A stretch of 64,000 nucleotides of DNA from Agrostemma githago (lineage: Eukaryota > Streptophyta > Magnoliopsida > Caryophyllales > Caryophyllaceae): contig OY288244.1 in NCBI GenBank assembly GCA_958450325.1, positions 36,455,424 to 36,519,423 of the forward strand, read 5' to 3'. The notes beneath the pieces were generated by a model that was given only the letters and a program-made list of their open reading frames with translations, ran no database searches and was not told where the DNA came from. A program made the translations under genes and the position numbers. Positions 35,449 to 46,867 of this stretch are shown in pieces. The first letter of the stretch is position 1, and each line of letters starts with the position of its first letter.

Positions 35449-36416
35449 CTGGTAAACCAATCACAACCGGTCACATCGCAATAATTTCATTTAGGAAAAT
35501 GAGATGATCTCACAACACAAAAAAACAACTATCACTAGAAATCAATATATAATTCCAAAATATGCCAATTAAGACAATTGACTATACACATCTTCAGAAA
35601 CGGGCACTTTCATATGGTAGAACTTAGTATTGAGCATAGTTGTAAGTCATGGACTGAGACCTTGGTCTAGTAATCAAAAGAGTTGAAGTAGATTCTAACC
35701 CCCTGCACAAATAGAAGAAATGATGAAGAGTCAAATAAAATAGCATTACAAAACACGATTAATGATAAAGATTATAACTTTAAACTAATTAACTACACAA
35801 ATATATCCTAAACATGAAAAAACAAAGATAAAATATACTAAGAGATAAGAATTATACCAAAAAGGACGGAATTAATAGAAACTTTGAATTTGAGGAAAAA
35901 TGATTACAATAAAACTAATTAAAAGAAATTAATAATTAAAATTAAGAAGAAGAAAATGAAGCTGGCTGCCTCTACTTGGTTTCGCCTACTGCTAGTCTGC
36001 TACTCCCTAAGACCCTCCTCTATTCTAAACTCTAACAGCCTCTCTCACAAAATGAGAGTTTTGTGATAATTTCGAACCATTATACTAAATAAATCATCAA
36101 CCTTAAACAAAACTAACTTATAATCAGTGATCTTTCAACCATTAAAATCAATGAAATTACACTACTACTACTACAAATTATACCCCACAAATCAGCAAAT
36201 GAAGAAAAATTGGAAAGTTGATATATACCTAAAGATGTGCTCAAAAAATGGAAAGTTGAAATATACCTAAAGATGTGCTCAAAAAATGAAAAATTCATAT
36301 ATACCTAAAGATGTAAATCGAAAAGATCAAATTGCTCTCACTTAAATGAACTCAAATTGGAGTAATAGTGAGGGCTAAGCAGTAATTTGACTTCCAAATT
36401 AAAACATCAAACAAAA
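35449..36416. other. Helitron spacer, AT-rich, no gene recognised
   Basis: It is probably intron of the DUF4057 source gene nearest 35448, then unassigned sequence. A short direct repeat (GGAAAGTTGAtATATACCTA and AAGATGTGCTCAAAAAATG) occurs two to three times at 36208-36315. Confidence 0.45.
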
Positions 36417-36562
36417 GTGTATGTAAAGTTTCCTTCGTCGAAGCGGCTTGTTTTGTAATGCATGCATGGCTGATTTTGCATCACGGATATCATAGTAGGG
36501 TATCATTACAAGCCCTCTATGCTTGCATGCAGTATATATAGTGTTCAGATGTCGCCGTATTG
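36417..36562 (-). pseudogene. RRM exon of a MEI2-like RNA-binding protein (captured fragment)
   Basis: MEI2-like proteins bind RNA through three RRMs and act in meiosis and meristem development. After a 3' splice site (TTTTCTTGCAG) the minus strand encodes QYGDI, then YTACKHRG, YYDIRDAKSAMHALQNKPLR and RRKLYIHF, the end of the first RRM with its RNP-like strand. A stop (TGA, explained by C-to-T in CGA) and a two-base insertion sit just after QYGDI. Only this one exon is recognisable. It has the same orientation as the Helitron. Confidence 0.8.
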
Positions 36563-36719
36563 CTGCAAGAAAACACTTTGCAATATGAAAAGACACGATA
36601 TGACGCATCTCGAGTTTTAATCAAGAACCAATTCTACCACACTCAAACTTGATCAATGATGATAAGTTCATCGCATGATAATTCCGTGACAATGATAATG
36701 TCCTTCGCCAGTCTCACCT

Positions 36720-37170
36720 ATCGATTCATACATTCTCCCACCTGTCTGCCCACCATGGTGATTACCCTCCGTCTCAATGAAAGTTTCAGTTTGAACACGA
36801 TCCATTCTAACGCCTGCACCACCATGCTGCACACCACCTGTCCCAGCAGTTCCAGTTTCGATTCACTAATGTTTACCACCTGTCTCTAAATGCCCGCAAC
36901 CTGTTTTAGTCCCGATTCCTTGCTAATGCTCCTGCCTACTACCCGTCTCTGAATAGGCGCGACCTGTTTCTGTCCCAATTCCCTGATGTCTACCGACTGT
37001 CTCTAAGTGCACGCGACCTGATTCAGTTCTGACATGTACACCCTACTGGTATCTACTGCCCATCACACGACCTGTATCCATTCCAACTTCTTGATGTTTA
37101 GTACCCGCAGCTATCTACTACTGTCTACTGCCCGTTTCTTGTTTTAGTTCCTATTCCTTGATGTTCAGTC
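36720..37170. repeat. Degenerate tandem repeat, units of about 55-70 bp
   Basis: The phrases CCTGTCTCTAA or CCCGTCTCTGAA, then CGCGACCTG or CCGCAACCTG, then TTCCTTGATGTT or ATTCCCTGATGTC recur four to six times with many substitutions. No coding meaning is seen. Confidence 0.55.
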
Positions 37171-38699
37171 TCAAAGTAATCATGAAGGCGAGATATAGGA
37201 AAACCATGTGAGAAAGGAGATACTGAAATAGACAGAGCAACATTCTAAGAAAAAAAGTCTTATACTCACCTTTTAGTACTCCAGACACCTCTTTTGAATT
37301 TTCGGTGACGGACGACCCCAACTCAAGAAAAACGTTTTCATGTCGTATGTAAAATCGTCAATGAATTCATAGATTGAAAAAGTCAATTGACCTACAAATG
37401 CAATAGGAGGTAAGAAAATGAAATATATGTCACTTTAACTCTTCAAACTACTCTACACATGAGAGCTTATTGCAATCATATACATCACCTGTGAACACGA
37501 GGCACTTAACTCTGACCCATTTCCTCTACAAATCAAGTCGCCATAATAAATACTAATTAGTTGCGATATTAATTAGTTGTGATATATGAAGTTTCAGTCA
37601 TATCAGTTGTAGCTGTAATTGAACACATAAGTCAAGAGAGCTTGTTTCTAGGGGCAACGATCTATGCGGATCACTATCGCAAACTGCAATGTCAAACAAT
37701 TTTTGCGACATGCATTATGACCAATTTGCAAACTTAATGTGATTTTTTATTGATTTCAAAAGGTAGTTTGCAAATTACAAGGCGGTGGATTAAAACATCT
37801 TCATATCAAGCACGTAAAAAAAAGGAACCTGATATGCATCATCATATTTTATGGCAACAGGTTGTGGTTCATTATCAACACCGGGCTTCTCAAGATCTTG
37901 AAAAGATGCATTTGGATTTGTTTTCCACAATTCTTCTATCTTATTTATCAGTTGTGCACTAATCTATCTTGCCCTTAGTTGCTCCTGCTCAGATGGGACC
38001 TGTAGCAAGGAACCAACTCATAAATTAGGACTTGTACAAGAAACTATTGTACATATTAAAAGAATAACACATTGATATCATCACTATAGACAAACTAAAA
38101 TTATACCTTGACAAGCCATGGAAGAAAGCAGCGATCATCAATAAGAGGACACTATTGACTCAAATCCCAATTCAAAACAGAACAGAAGAAATGTGTATTT
38201 TTTCTAACATTCTTCAGTTTATATGTAAATTTGTTAGTAAATTTTTCAAAATTGGTCTGTTATGGTTTGAAATTTTTAGTCTTTTGTTGGAGTAGGCATA
38301 GTTACAGACTTATAGTTACACCATGTTGATTTGGCCGCAGTTATGTGCAGATCAGCCATCCTTACTGTCAACGGTGTTCTATAGTATGTCCGTGAGTCCA
38401 TGACTCGTTGATCTGAACTGGTTTCATATTTTATTAGCTTTGTTAAGCATGCTGCTCTCGTGTTTACAGATTGAGATTTCTGCATGAATAAGCTTCAGTG
38501 ACAGTTGGGAAACTGAATTGAACAGACTAAGATGTTCTTTTGAAAATATTTCCAAAAGTAATTTGCTATTGACAGGATCGGATACAAACTAATTTCAGGC
38601 TGCTGTTATTCAATGCCTGAAGAGTGAGTCTGAAGTAATTGCTCAACATAAATCAACAATGTTCAGGTTTAGGATATTCACAGGCTAATATTACATTAT
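37171..38699. other. Helitron spacer, no gene recognised
   Basis: AT-rich sequence downstream (on the Helitron strand) of the Mg-chelatase fragment; the part nearest 38700 is probably its 3' untranslated region. Short frames at 37750-37962 and 38276-38485 are not recognisable. Confidence 0.45.
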
Positions 38700-39076
38700 T
38701 CACCTATCAACTCCCTCGATCTTGTCTTCGACTTCAGAATACAACTGCCTCAGCTGCTCGATGTTTGCTCGGAAGTATCCCAGTAGCCTCTTCCATTGGC
38801 CTCTAAGAAAGTCTGAATCAACTTCCTGAAACAGTTGGGGTTGGTGTTTATCAGCCTCTTTAACATCTCCTCATCTTTGATGAAGGTCGTGTTCGCCTCC
38901 TCGTATACCCAATTGTCCACCTGCCCAGAGGTCGCATTCCATCCGAATGTGTTGGTCAAATGTTTCTCAATCTCACGCACACCTTCATATCCGGTTGACA
39001 GCATTCCCTCGTACCACTTTGGGTTAAACAGCTTTGTTCTTGCATCTAGGCAAACAGTCTCGGATAAGGTACGCAC
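38700..39076 (-). pseudogene. CHLH: Last exon of Mg-chelatase subunit H (captured fragment)
   Basis: CHLH is the large porphyrin-binding subunit of plastid magnesium chelatase, which inserts Mg into protoporphyrin IX. The minus strand encodes VRTLSETVCLDARTKL, FNPKWYEGMLSTGYEGVREI, SGQVDNWVYEEANTTFI and, after a frameshift near 38763, the natural C-terminus EVEDKIEGVDR with stop at 38700-38702. The 3' splice site before VRT reads CAAG where CAG|G is expected, so the acceptor seems lost by one transition. About 125 of some 1380 residues remain. Confidence 0.9.
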
Positions 39077-39156
39077 TTGCCAAAATTCAATCTTGTTAAA
39101 AGAAACTATATCTTGTTGTTTGCGCTTGTAAGAAAACGTGACAGAAATCTGAGTAC

Positions 39157-39235
39157 CTGTGCATTAGCTGTGGTGGTGTCGGCAACGTAAGCGTTGGGCA
39201 TCTTTCCGTCCTTCCTCAGTCCCTGTACCAGTTTG
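39157..39235 (-). pseudogene. CHLH: Penultimate exon piece of Mg-chelatase subunit H
   Basis: The minus strand encodes LVQGLRKDGKMPNAYVADTT and TANAQ, directly preceding the VRTLSET exon in CHLH, and ends at a 5' splice site (CACAG|GTACTC). Homology stops near 39235, the capture junction, only about 95 bp from the UGDH stop codon. An AAT-type microsatellite (39243-39270) lies at the junction. Confidence 0.85.
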
Positions 39236-39330
39236 CCCCATCATAATAATAATAATGATAGAAGCTAAAATCATAATATTAATAATAATCATAATAAGAC
39301 CAAACCCTCAATCTACTACAGTACCAAGTT

Positions 39331-40778
39331 TCAAGTCACAGCAGACATGTCCTTAACCCAAACATCAAGTGGCTTCCCAATCGAGTACGCGATAAACCCG
39401 AGTTTCCTCATCTTCTCAGCATCCACAACGTTCCTTCCATCGAAAATGAATGCAGGTTTCTGCATGCTGTTGTATATCTTCTCGTAGTCAAGTTTCCTGA
39501 ATTCATCCCACTCGGTCATGATGCAAAGTGCATGAGCATCCTTAGTGGCTTCATATGCATCCCACACGACGCTGAGCTGCTTGATTGCTGTTGGGCTTGT
39601 GGGCTGGAGATGGGCTGGGTCGTCCTAGTCAAACTTTTTCAATGATAGATCCTTTTGGATTTGGTCTTCGGATACTTGTGGGTCGTAGATGCTCAGTTAG
39701 GCTCTGTCGCCTAACAGGCCTTTGCAGATGTCGATGGCTGGGGTCTCCCTGGTGTCGCCGGTATCTTTCTCGAATGCAAACCCGAGGATAGCAATCTTCT
39801 TGTTGACAACGGTGTTGAACATGGACGCAACGACCCGGTTCACAAAATGGGTCTTTTGGTAATCGTTCATTAGGATGACTTGCTTCCAGTAATGAGCCAC
39901 CTCGGGGAGTCCGTTGCATTTGCAGATGTAAATCAGGTTTAAGATGTCCTGGAAGCAGGACCCACCAAACCCGACACTCGCGTTCAAGAATTTTGACCCG
40001 ATTCTGGTGTCCTTACCCACAGCATGAGAAACCTCGGCCACATCAGCCCCAGTCGCTTCACAGAGCGCTGACATGGCATTCACGGAGGAAATCCTTTGCG
40101 CCAGGAAGGCGTTGGCAGCGAGTTCTGACAGCTCAGCTGACCACAGATTGGTGCAAATGATTCAGTCGTCAGGTACCCAATGAGCGTAAACATCTTTCAA
40201 GCTCTTGATCGCCTTGGCACCCTCAGGAGTTTCCCGTCCTCCAATCAGAACCCTGTCAGGCTTGAAGATGTCCTCGATGGCAGTCCCCTCGGCCAGAAAT
40301 TCCGGGTTAGAAAGAATCTGGAAGTTGATGCCTTTGCCGTTGTGGGTCAGGATCTTTTCGATCGCCTCAGCTGTTTTGACCGGGACAGGTGACTTTTCAA
40401 CGACGATCTTGCTGGATTTCGACACGTCAGCAATCATACGGGCAACACTCTTCCAATAGGTCAGGTCAGCTGCTTTGCCTGCCCCAAGACCACGAGTCTT
40501 TGTCGGGGTGTTGACAGAGACAAAGACAATGGCTGCCTCACAAACATGCTTCTCAACCTCAGTGCCAAAGAAGAGGTTCTAACCTCGGCACTGCTTGACT
40601 ACATCGTCCAAACCGGGTTCATAGATGGGAAGCACATCACTGTTCCAAGCATTGATCCTTGGTACAGAAATGTCGACAACAGCAACCTCGAATTCAGGGC
40701 ACTCGAAGGCAATGACAGATTGACAGCCATTGTAGGGCCACCCACGTAACCGGCACCAATACAACAAATCTTCACCAT
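39331..40778 (-). pseudogene. UGD: UDP-glucose 6-dehydrogenase, nearly full length, inactivated
   Basis: UGD oxidises UDP-glucose to UDP-glucuronate in the cytosol for cell-wall polysaccharides. The uninterrupted alignment runs from the start (ATG at 40778, then MVKICCIGAGYVGG, the NAD-binding Rossmann motif) to a natural C-terminus (SIGKPLDVWVKDM..., stop 39331-39333), about the usual 480 residues without introns, as normal for plant UGD coding regions. It is inactive: one frameshift near 40710-40750, then four in-frame stops (TAG 40579, TGA 40162, TAA 39697, TAG near 39625). The Lys following the catalytic Cys segment GFGGSCFQ is deleted. The TGA, the TAA and the last TAG are explained by transitions. 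It is captured by the Helitron in the Helitron's direction. Confidence 0.93.
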
Positions 40779-42053
40779 CTTTTGTCTTTCGCCTTATAAC
40801 CTATTTTAGTAGTATCATACAATTGCATCGTAACAGTTAGAATCATAGCTGTTGAATCAAACCCACAAGACTCAAACTCCTCAATAAATGAATGCAACAT
40901 CATCAAAGACTCGATTCTTTGAAAGTTTTTTAATCGTAAGCACAAGGATACAAGATACTAGTAACAAGAACCAATTTGTCTATCAGATCCAGAAGCAGGA
41001 AACAGAAAAGGGGCATTCCCACAACATGTAATAAATAGATTTGTACCCTACTTAAAAGCATTGATGGGCCAATTCTCAAGTGGTCTCAAGAACAGCAAAA
41101 TTTAAGGAGTTTTCCCCTATTAAGCTCAATAATGATGCACAATCATCCACATTTTCGACACAGTAACGACGAAACCAGGCTTCCTAGATCAGTAGTTCAG
41201 TACAACAATCCAACATTTCCCCCTATTAAAACCTTAATAATGATATGCACAATCATACACATTTTCAACACACGGTAATGACGAAACCAGGCTTCCTAGA
41301 TCAGTACAGCAATCTAACTAACCCCCCAAAAAAACACATTACTGTCACATTTTTGTATTCAGTACAGTACGAAAACAACAGCAAAATGAGGACATTCTTA
41401 ACATCAACAGATCTAATAACAAATCACCTACAGAGATGTTGTAAGTGAAGATCCAAGAATTTTAAAATGAAACAGTAAAAGAAGAAACACACTTTTTTAC
41501 ACTGAGTGCAAGTGTAAAAAAACTGATCACATTTTTTTACCACTATACCAGATCTACAGGTAAAAAAAGCACCAAGATCAGATCAAATTTGATACAAAAA
41601 GCAACAATGCTAGCCAAATTGAACCATACCCAATGAAATTCAGACAAAGTTACCGAAATTTAAGCAACACCCACAAAAAATCAGCCCAAAAATCAATGAA
41701 ATTTTATCACAAAATCGGATCAAATTAGTAAAAATAACAACGCTTGCGAAAATAATTCATACCCAGTGAAATTCAGGCAATAAAAGTGTAATTCAAGCAA
41801 TACCCACACAAAAACGATAGCAAAAATGAAAAATTAAAGGTTTATGATAAAAACTAAAATACTACCAAATTATAATTTGACAAAATCGGTTACCTTCATG
41901 ATCACGGATAGTCGCATAACGACTGTTAGCAAGAGGACAAGAACTCCGATTACAAACACCAGTCACACTATACGGATTTTGACAAAATATCCCGGTTTCA
42001 ATCCTAATTAAAATCAAAATCATAAACACAAAAGATAACAGTTAGAATCCTAA
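40779..42053 (-). other. Upstream region of the captured UGD gene
   Basis: AT-rich sequence upstream of the UGD start, likely the 5' untranslated region and its intron, which plant UGD genes commonly have. It includes a tandem duplication of about 100 bp (41112-41310). No coding content is seen. Confidence 0.45.
41112..41310. repeat. Two-copy tandem repeat, about 100 bp unit
   Basis: TTTCCCCCTATTAA...AATAATGAT...GCACAATCAT...ACGAAACCAGGCTTCC, then TAGATCAGTA, occurs twice in a row with small differences (41116-41200 and 41216-41306). Confidence 0.8.
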
Positions 42054-42290
42054 TTAGAGCTCAATTAAACATACAAACAAACAATTGAGAGAAAATAAAT
42101 CCATATATGGGGGTCTGACTAACCCACTTCCTTGAGATGAATTATACTGCTGGTTCACTGTTGTGTTGGACAATGTCGATCTTAACCCAGGGTTCAAAGA
42201 TGTTGTTGATCCCACAGTGGCCATTTGAGACGCCAGTTCTAGATTCATCCATGCCCGGTGAAAACTAAAAAGTTCGACACTTCTCTTAAG
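42054..42290 (-). other. Exon-like fragment, unrecognised
   Basis: Two alternative minus-strand frames start near 42250: 42054-42248 (Ser/Thr/Asn-rich, MNLELASQMATVGSTTSLN) and an overlapping one beginning MDESRTGVSNGHC. They may belong with the exon pair at 42746-42989. The family is unknown. Confidence 0.35.
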
Positions 42291-42745
42291 GTTGCCCTAT
42301 TATTTTACACATCTACAATATGTGGTGAAGAAAACTGGGTTACACCTTTCTAAGAACAAAAAATCAGAGTAAAACTACTCACAAAGCAACATAAAATCAC
42401 AATAAAGAACATTTTGTCTGCTGTATAAGTGTTCTACTTATCCCTTGGACACAAGATAAGCACAAATGACCATGAGCTAGATCGCAAGCATCAGGCAACA
42501 AACACAACCATGGCATTAAATCCACGATCAAGGCACATCGTAAGAGTCATCAGTGTTTCAAAAACTGCACAGACAACATTCTGCAGTGGAATCGGCCATA
42601 TTTATGACACAACAGGCAAGAATAGACCTCACTGACAATACCAAGTTCAGGTCTCAAACTTCGAGTTAATACTGTGGTCAGACAAATGACATCCGACTCC
42701 TTCGTCAACAGAAAAACTTATAAAAGAATCTTCAAATTAACTCAC

Positions 42746-42989
42746 ATGTCTTATTATGTCCTCATGAAGAATGACAACCTCATTCTCAGAGAGATCCCTG
42801 TTCAATTTCAAAACATAGTTAACATACAAAAATGAAATATTCACTGCAGAAACTTCATTAAGTAGGAAAAATCTAAGATAAGAATGAGAAAATGACGGTA
42901 AATAGATTACAACAATTGGAGAAGCTTACCACAGTAGGGTGCTTGAGCAAACCATCATTAAATCTTCTCCGTAAATCCTCACATTCTTC
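42746..42989 (-). pseudogene. Two small exons of an unidentified gene
   Basis: Exon 42930-42989 encodes EECEDLRRRFNDGLLKHPTV and is bounded by CGCAG and GTAAGC. Exon 42746-42797 encodes DLSENEVVILHEDIIRH and is bounded by AACAG and GTGAG. Sizes, splice signals and a charged, protein-like composition make captured exons likely. I do not recognise the family. Confidence 0.5.
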
Positions 42990-43164
42990 CTGCGATTGCA
43001 GAATTATCGTTGGAATCAAAACCAAAAACCTAACAATAATACTACAAGTGTACGGAAAACACCAAAAGGGATAATTATCCGCGGAAATAGTGATACTATA
43101 TGTGCTCAAGGAACTATGCGAGCAACAAAAACATGAACACTGTCAGAATACAAAACAAATCTGA

Positions 43165-43410
43165 AACGCGACGCTACGACACCAAACAAATGGAAACGAT
43201 CCGGACTTATAACCAAAGGCCACAATGAAAAAGTCGGTTCCGAAACACGACGCTACGACACCAAACAAATGGAAACGATCCAAACTTATAACCAAATGCT
43301 ACAATCGAAGCAAACAAATCAGGATCAATATTAATCGAAAGCTACAAACAAATGGAAACAATCCAGGAGAACCTAAAATATAACCAAAGGCCACAATGAA
43401 AAAGTGGTAA
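43165..43410. repeat. 79-bp repeat, short array (about two units) plus flank
   Basis: It consists of two units of the repeat described at 48214-48625, followed by the same unique flank (ATGCTACAATCGAAGCAAAC to GCCACAATGAAAAAG). The 43165-43410 block therefore equals 48485-48730 and was duplicated within the Helitron. Confidence 0.85.
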
Positions 43411-43659
43411 CCATTTCAATCCAAGATCATAAACGACTTTGTAAAGCTCGGAAGAGCTGCGTGAGACTTCGTGTCGTCGTGTCTCTAAACATGTTTCAAG
43501 ATGCAAAGTCCTGTGTCTTCGTGTACATCAAAATCGAACAGTGGACTAAGATCCCGTCCAACTGCTTGAACTTTATCTACACTGAAATTTTCCACAAAAA
43601 TCTCGCTTTAGTCATCAATTTTTCGGGATTATGCATGTTTTTCACCTAGGTAAAATATA

Positions 43660-43866
43660 CTCCCTCCGAGTTCCTATTATTGTCCCACTTTCCTTTTTGG
43701 ACTGAGTTTGATTTTTGTCCCACTTTCCTTTTTAGGACATCAATGTGTGGTTCACAATTACTCTTTCATTTCTCTCTCTTTCTCCTTCTTTTTTCAACCA
43801 CTCATTTTCCCTTCCTTATTTTTCACCCCAAAACCTTTTGGGACAATAATAGGAACTCGGAGGGAG
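43660..43866. mobile_element. Stowaway-type MITE, 207 bp
   Basis: Long inverted ends (CTCCCTCCGAGTTCCTATTA... and complement) are flanked by TA at 43658-43659 and 43867-43868. The CTCCCTCCG ends are typical of Stowaway. It lies inside the Helitron. Confidence 0.92.
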
Positions 43867-44559
43867 TATTAAAAATTTGAGGAATTGAGGGACTGACCAT
43901 ATATAGTACAGACTATCAATGTGATTCTTATGAACTCTTCCGAGAAGGTCCATTTTCAATATTCCTCCGATGCATAGAGCTGGCCTCGGTAGTTGGAATC
44001 GCTCAACTTCAGCAAATCTCTTCAAAAACAATTTAAGAAATCAGAAATGGTAAGAGAATCATGCAACAGAATAACGATATCATCTAAACCCACTGAAATA
44101 GCCAGTTTCAGCAAACTTTGGAGAATAATTTTTGCACGAATGGTGGTAGAATCCTGCAACAGATTGATGATTTCATCTAAACCAGCAAATGGACCGAGTA
44201 ATTAGAAGATCAGTAACACGTCAGTTGTTACATCTGTAAGATTAACTGATTAATGAAGATGCAGAAGAGTCCAAGTGTGTATAAATGAGTACACATTACA
44301 GCAACCAGATTAAATGTCTGCCATTTGTAGAGGAACTTATTATAAAGGAACATTGCGTAATCTCTACTCGGTGAAATTATATCTGAGCAGTTAGCTTTCT
44401 TATTCACGTTAACTAAGATACACTTAGGGGCTGTTAACAGTCTTAAAAATATGAGACTCCACATGGTTCTTATCTACCTGGAACGCAGCAAACCCACAGA
44501 AGACTGTAATGACAATAGGTGTTTGCTGATAAAGATGCCTAAGTAAAGATGCTACCCAC

Positions 44560-44732
44560 CTGTCGCATGTTTGGTTAAGGAAGACATATCTCCAACAAGC
44601 CGTTTGCTGATACCCATATCTGAAAGTTTTGCAGATAAAACCCTATCTTTGATTATTAAGACATTTTGAGGCTTAATATCCCGATGTATAAAACCAAGGT
44701 CATGCAGATGAGCAATTCCAGATACGACATCC
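44560..44732 (-). pseudogene. IRE1: IRE1 kinase exon (catalytic loop), captured fragment
   Basis: IRE1 is the ER membrane sensor kinase/RNase of the unfolded protein response. This exon, bounded by TTTGCAG and GTGGGTA, encodes DVVSGIAHLHDLGFIHRDIK (catalytic loop with HRD), PQNVLIIKDR and KLSDMGISKRLVGDMSSL; the DMG in place of DFG is normal in plant IRE1. The frame is open across the exon. The following exons with the rest of the kinase and the RNase domain are absent. Confidence 0.88.
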
Positions 44733-45636
44733 CTGCAAAATGTAGCACACCACACTCAGATGCTGAAGCAAATGAAGATATTTTGGGTGCCACTTAGTCT
44801 TCAAGATCTTCAACTTTAGCCTAGCTTAACCAACCGCCTCATTCTAAGATTCTTCTGATCTGTCAGACCCTCTCTACAATAATTAGACTCCTAAGTAGTC
44901 ATAAGGTGTTACTGCTATTCAATTTAGCTAAAATGAGTACAGAGCAAGTGCGAAAGCCCCAGTCCCAAGAGAATTTGAGGTCACTTAACACGAACCACTC
45001 TATGTAAGCGTAATGGGAAATAGCCGACAGAAACGAGGCAAAAATAAGAGAAGTATAAGAGCAGAAATGATTCACAGAAAGGCCAAAGAAACAAGAAGAA
45101 AACATATGGATTTACGATCGCCAATGAATGCACTCCCTTCTTCCACTAAGATCTTCTCACTTTTTTAAAAGAAAACTCCACTAAGATCTTCCCAATTCAA
45201 AACTTTCCTTATTTATCAATTATACTCTTTTCCCATTGGTTACTTTTGTGATTTGACATCTTGAACCCCACAAAACAATTTACCACCATTCATTATCCAT
45301 TTCTTAATCAATGTGCCACATTGAAGTGGGAACATCAATGGAGAGGGGAGGGAGTACTTCATTTAAGATCCCTCCCTTTTTAGAAGATATAACTCTTAGC
45401 AAATGGTTAGTTAAATTAACAAAGATATAACCAAGCAAATAGTGCAAGTGGCACACAGAGTTTTACGAAGAGGATAATACTTTCATCTGCACACATGGTA
45501 TGAGAAGGTTTCATACGCAAGCCCAACTTCGATCCTTATGTATTTATCAAATCCTCATCTAATATACGGTTAATGGATTGGTTTCACATACGGAGTATAA
45601 GACGGTCTCATATGAGTTAGATGTATTTTCACTAAC
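44733..45636. other. IRE1 intron carrying a MITE
   Basis: This intron lies between the two kinase exons of the captured IRE1 fragment and is enlarged by the Stowaway MITE at 45133-45354. The frame 44899-45105 is not coding. Confidence 0.6.
45133..45354. mobile_element. Stowaway-type MITE, 222 bp, copy 1 of a pair
   Basis: The ends CTCCCTTCTTCCACTAAGAT and AGGGGAGGGAG are flanked by CA (for TA) on the left and TA on the right. It is the same family as 46868-47090, in inverted orientation, with shared words such as CTAAGATCTTCCCA and CACATTGAAGT. Confidence 0.85.
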
Positions 45637-46513
45637 CTCATAAGTTTTAGTAGCTGAGGTGACAGATACCCATTGCTCTTCCACAATTTGAACTCTTCAT
45701 TATTTTCTAACACTCCCACCACTTGTGCGGAGAATCCACTTATAGAGTTAAAATGGACAACTATGAGGCTTGGCGTGCCTTGTGAAGAGTCAGAGAGAAG
45801 ATACACCAGGTCATTCAAGCTACACAGGCAGCGCTCAAGAGATATACTCGTATAAACAAAATCTGAATCCTGCTCTACTCCGTAAAATCGGACCACATTA
45901 GAATGCTGATCCGAAGCCATAAGATTCTGAATCTCTTTCAGTGCCACGTCATGGTGGGTCCGTACAAGCCATTTAACAGCTACACGACGACCATCATAAG
46001 TACCCTCAAGAACAACCGTTTCTTTGCTTCCCTTTGCAATCTCATCATTAGACACATACAACTTGCCAATTTTGCGACCATTTACTTGTACACTAACTTG
46101 ACCATCGTAAAACAAAGTTGACTTGTTATCCATCACTTGAGCAATCGAAAAGTCGCGACCACCATCTGCAGTTGTGATTCCCTTGTTATTTTCGACAATG
46201 GTGTTATTCTTGGCATTTCGAGATTTTTAGGTTTTCTTTTCTTTGGCGTTGCGGTTTTTGACTTCAGATCTTCACTCGCCTTATTTTTTGGGACAAAGAA
46301 ACTTCGGTAGAGAGTATAACCAACTGGAATGAAAAGGAGAAGCCTTGATAGGATCAATGACAAGAAAAAATGTGGTCCGCTAAATGTAGAATTTGTAGTG
46401 ATCCCATGATCCAAAGCAGCGGGTGGTAATGCTAACAGCTCCGAATGATGAGAAAAGTCAGTGCCCTTAGGACTCGGCAAGGCCAGCATTGGTTGAGAAC
46501 CATGACCAACTCC
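45637..46513 (-). pseudogene. IRE1: IRE1 exon: membrane segment and kinase N-lobe, captured fragment
   Basis: It is bounded by TCTGTAG (46514) and ATGAG|GTTAGT (45631-45636). It encodes luminal-side residues (SQPMLALPSPKG), a transmembrane helix (FFLSLILSRLLLFIPVGY), a Lys/Arg-rich cytosolic linker, and the kinase start GRKIGKLYVSNDEIAKGSKE, VVLEGTYDGRRVAVKWL with the ATP-binding Lys. A one-base shift near 46230 separates linker and kinase frames. The exon ends GYLSPQLLKLM, directly preceding the next exon's DVVSG. Confidence 0.88.
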
Positions 46514-46690
46514 CTACAGAGTATAGAGTTAGGTCATTCGACATTGAACTCAAGATATGAAAAAAAAAATTGAGGGCAGTATCGACCAAACGCACTATCT
46601 ACAGAACAGCGAGGCTTAGACACAAGACCAAGTATATATGCGGACCACGTCAAAAGAAGACAGAACAGAAGTCGACTAACAGCGCCTTAC

Positions 46691-46759
46691 ACTGACACCA
46701 TTATTCCGAGTAGTCCATTCTTCATGAACCGTCACGCCTCTCGCATCAGGATCCATAAC
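46691..46759 (-). pseudogene. IRE1: IRE1 luminal-domain exon, captured fragment
   Basis: This 69-bp exon lies between TTATAG and GTAAGG and encodes MDPDARGVTVHEEWTTRNNG plus a few residues in open frame. Its position directly upstream of the membrane-segment exon suggests that it belongs to the same gene; I cannot confirm the residues from family memory alone. Confidence 0.55.
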
Positions 46760-46867
46760 CTATAAAAATAAAAGCAGAATGTGACATTAGTTTCCCGTAC
46801 CACAATTAATGGGAAACTCATGTACTCCGTAACCTGTACTAAAGTTTTTTTGTAATGGAGTACAGTA

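Noticed and set aside
39331..40778. A functional UGD host gene
   Set aside because: Four in-frame stops, a frameshift and a missing Lys at the catalytic loop; it lies inside the Helitron bounded at 26940 and 49378.
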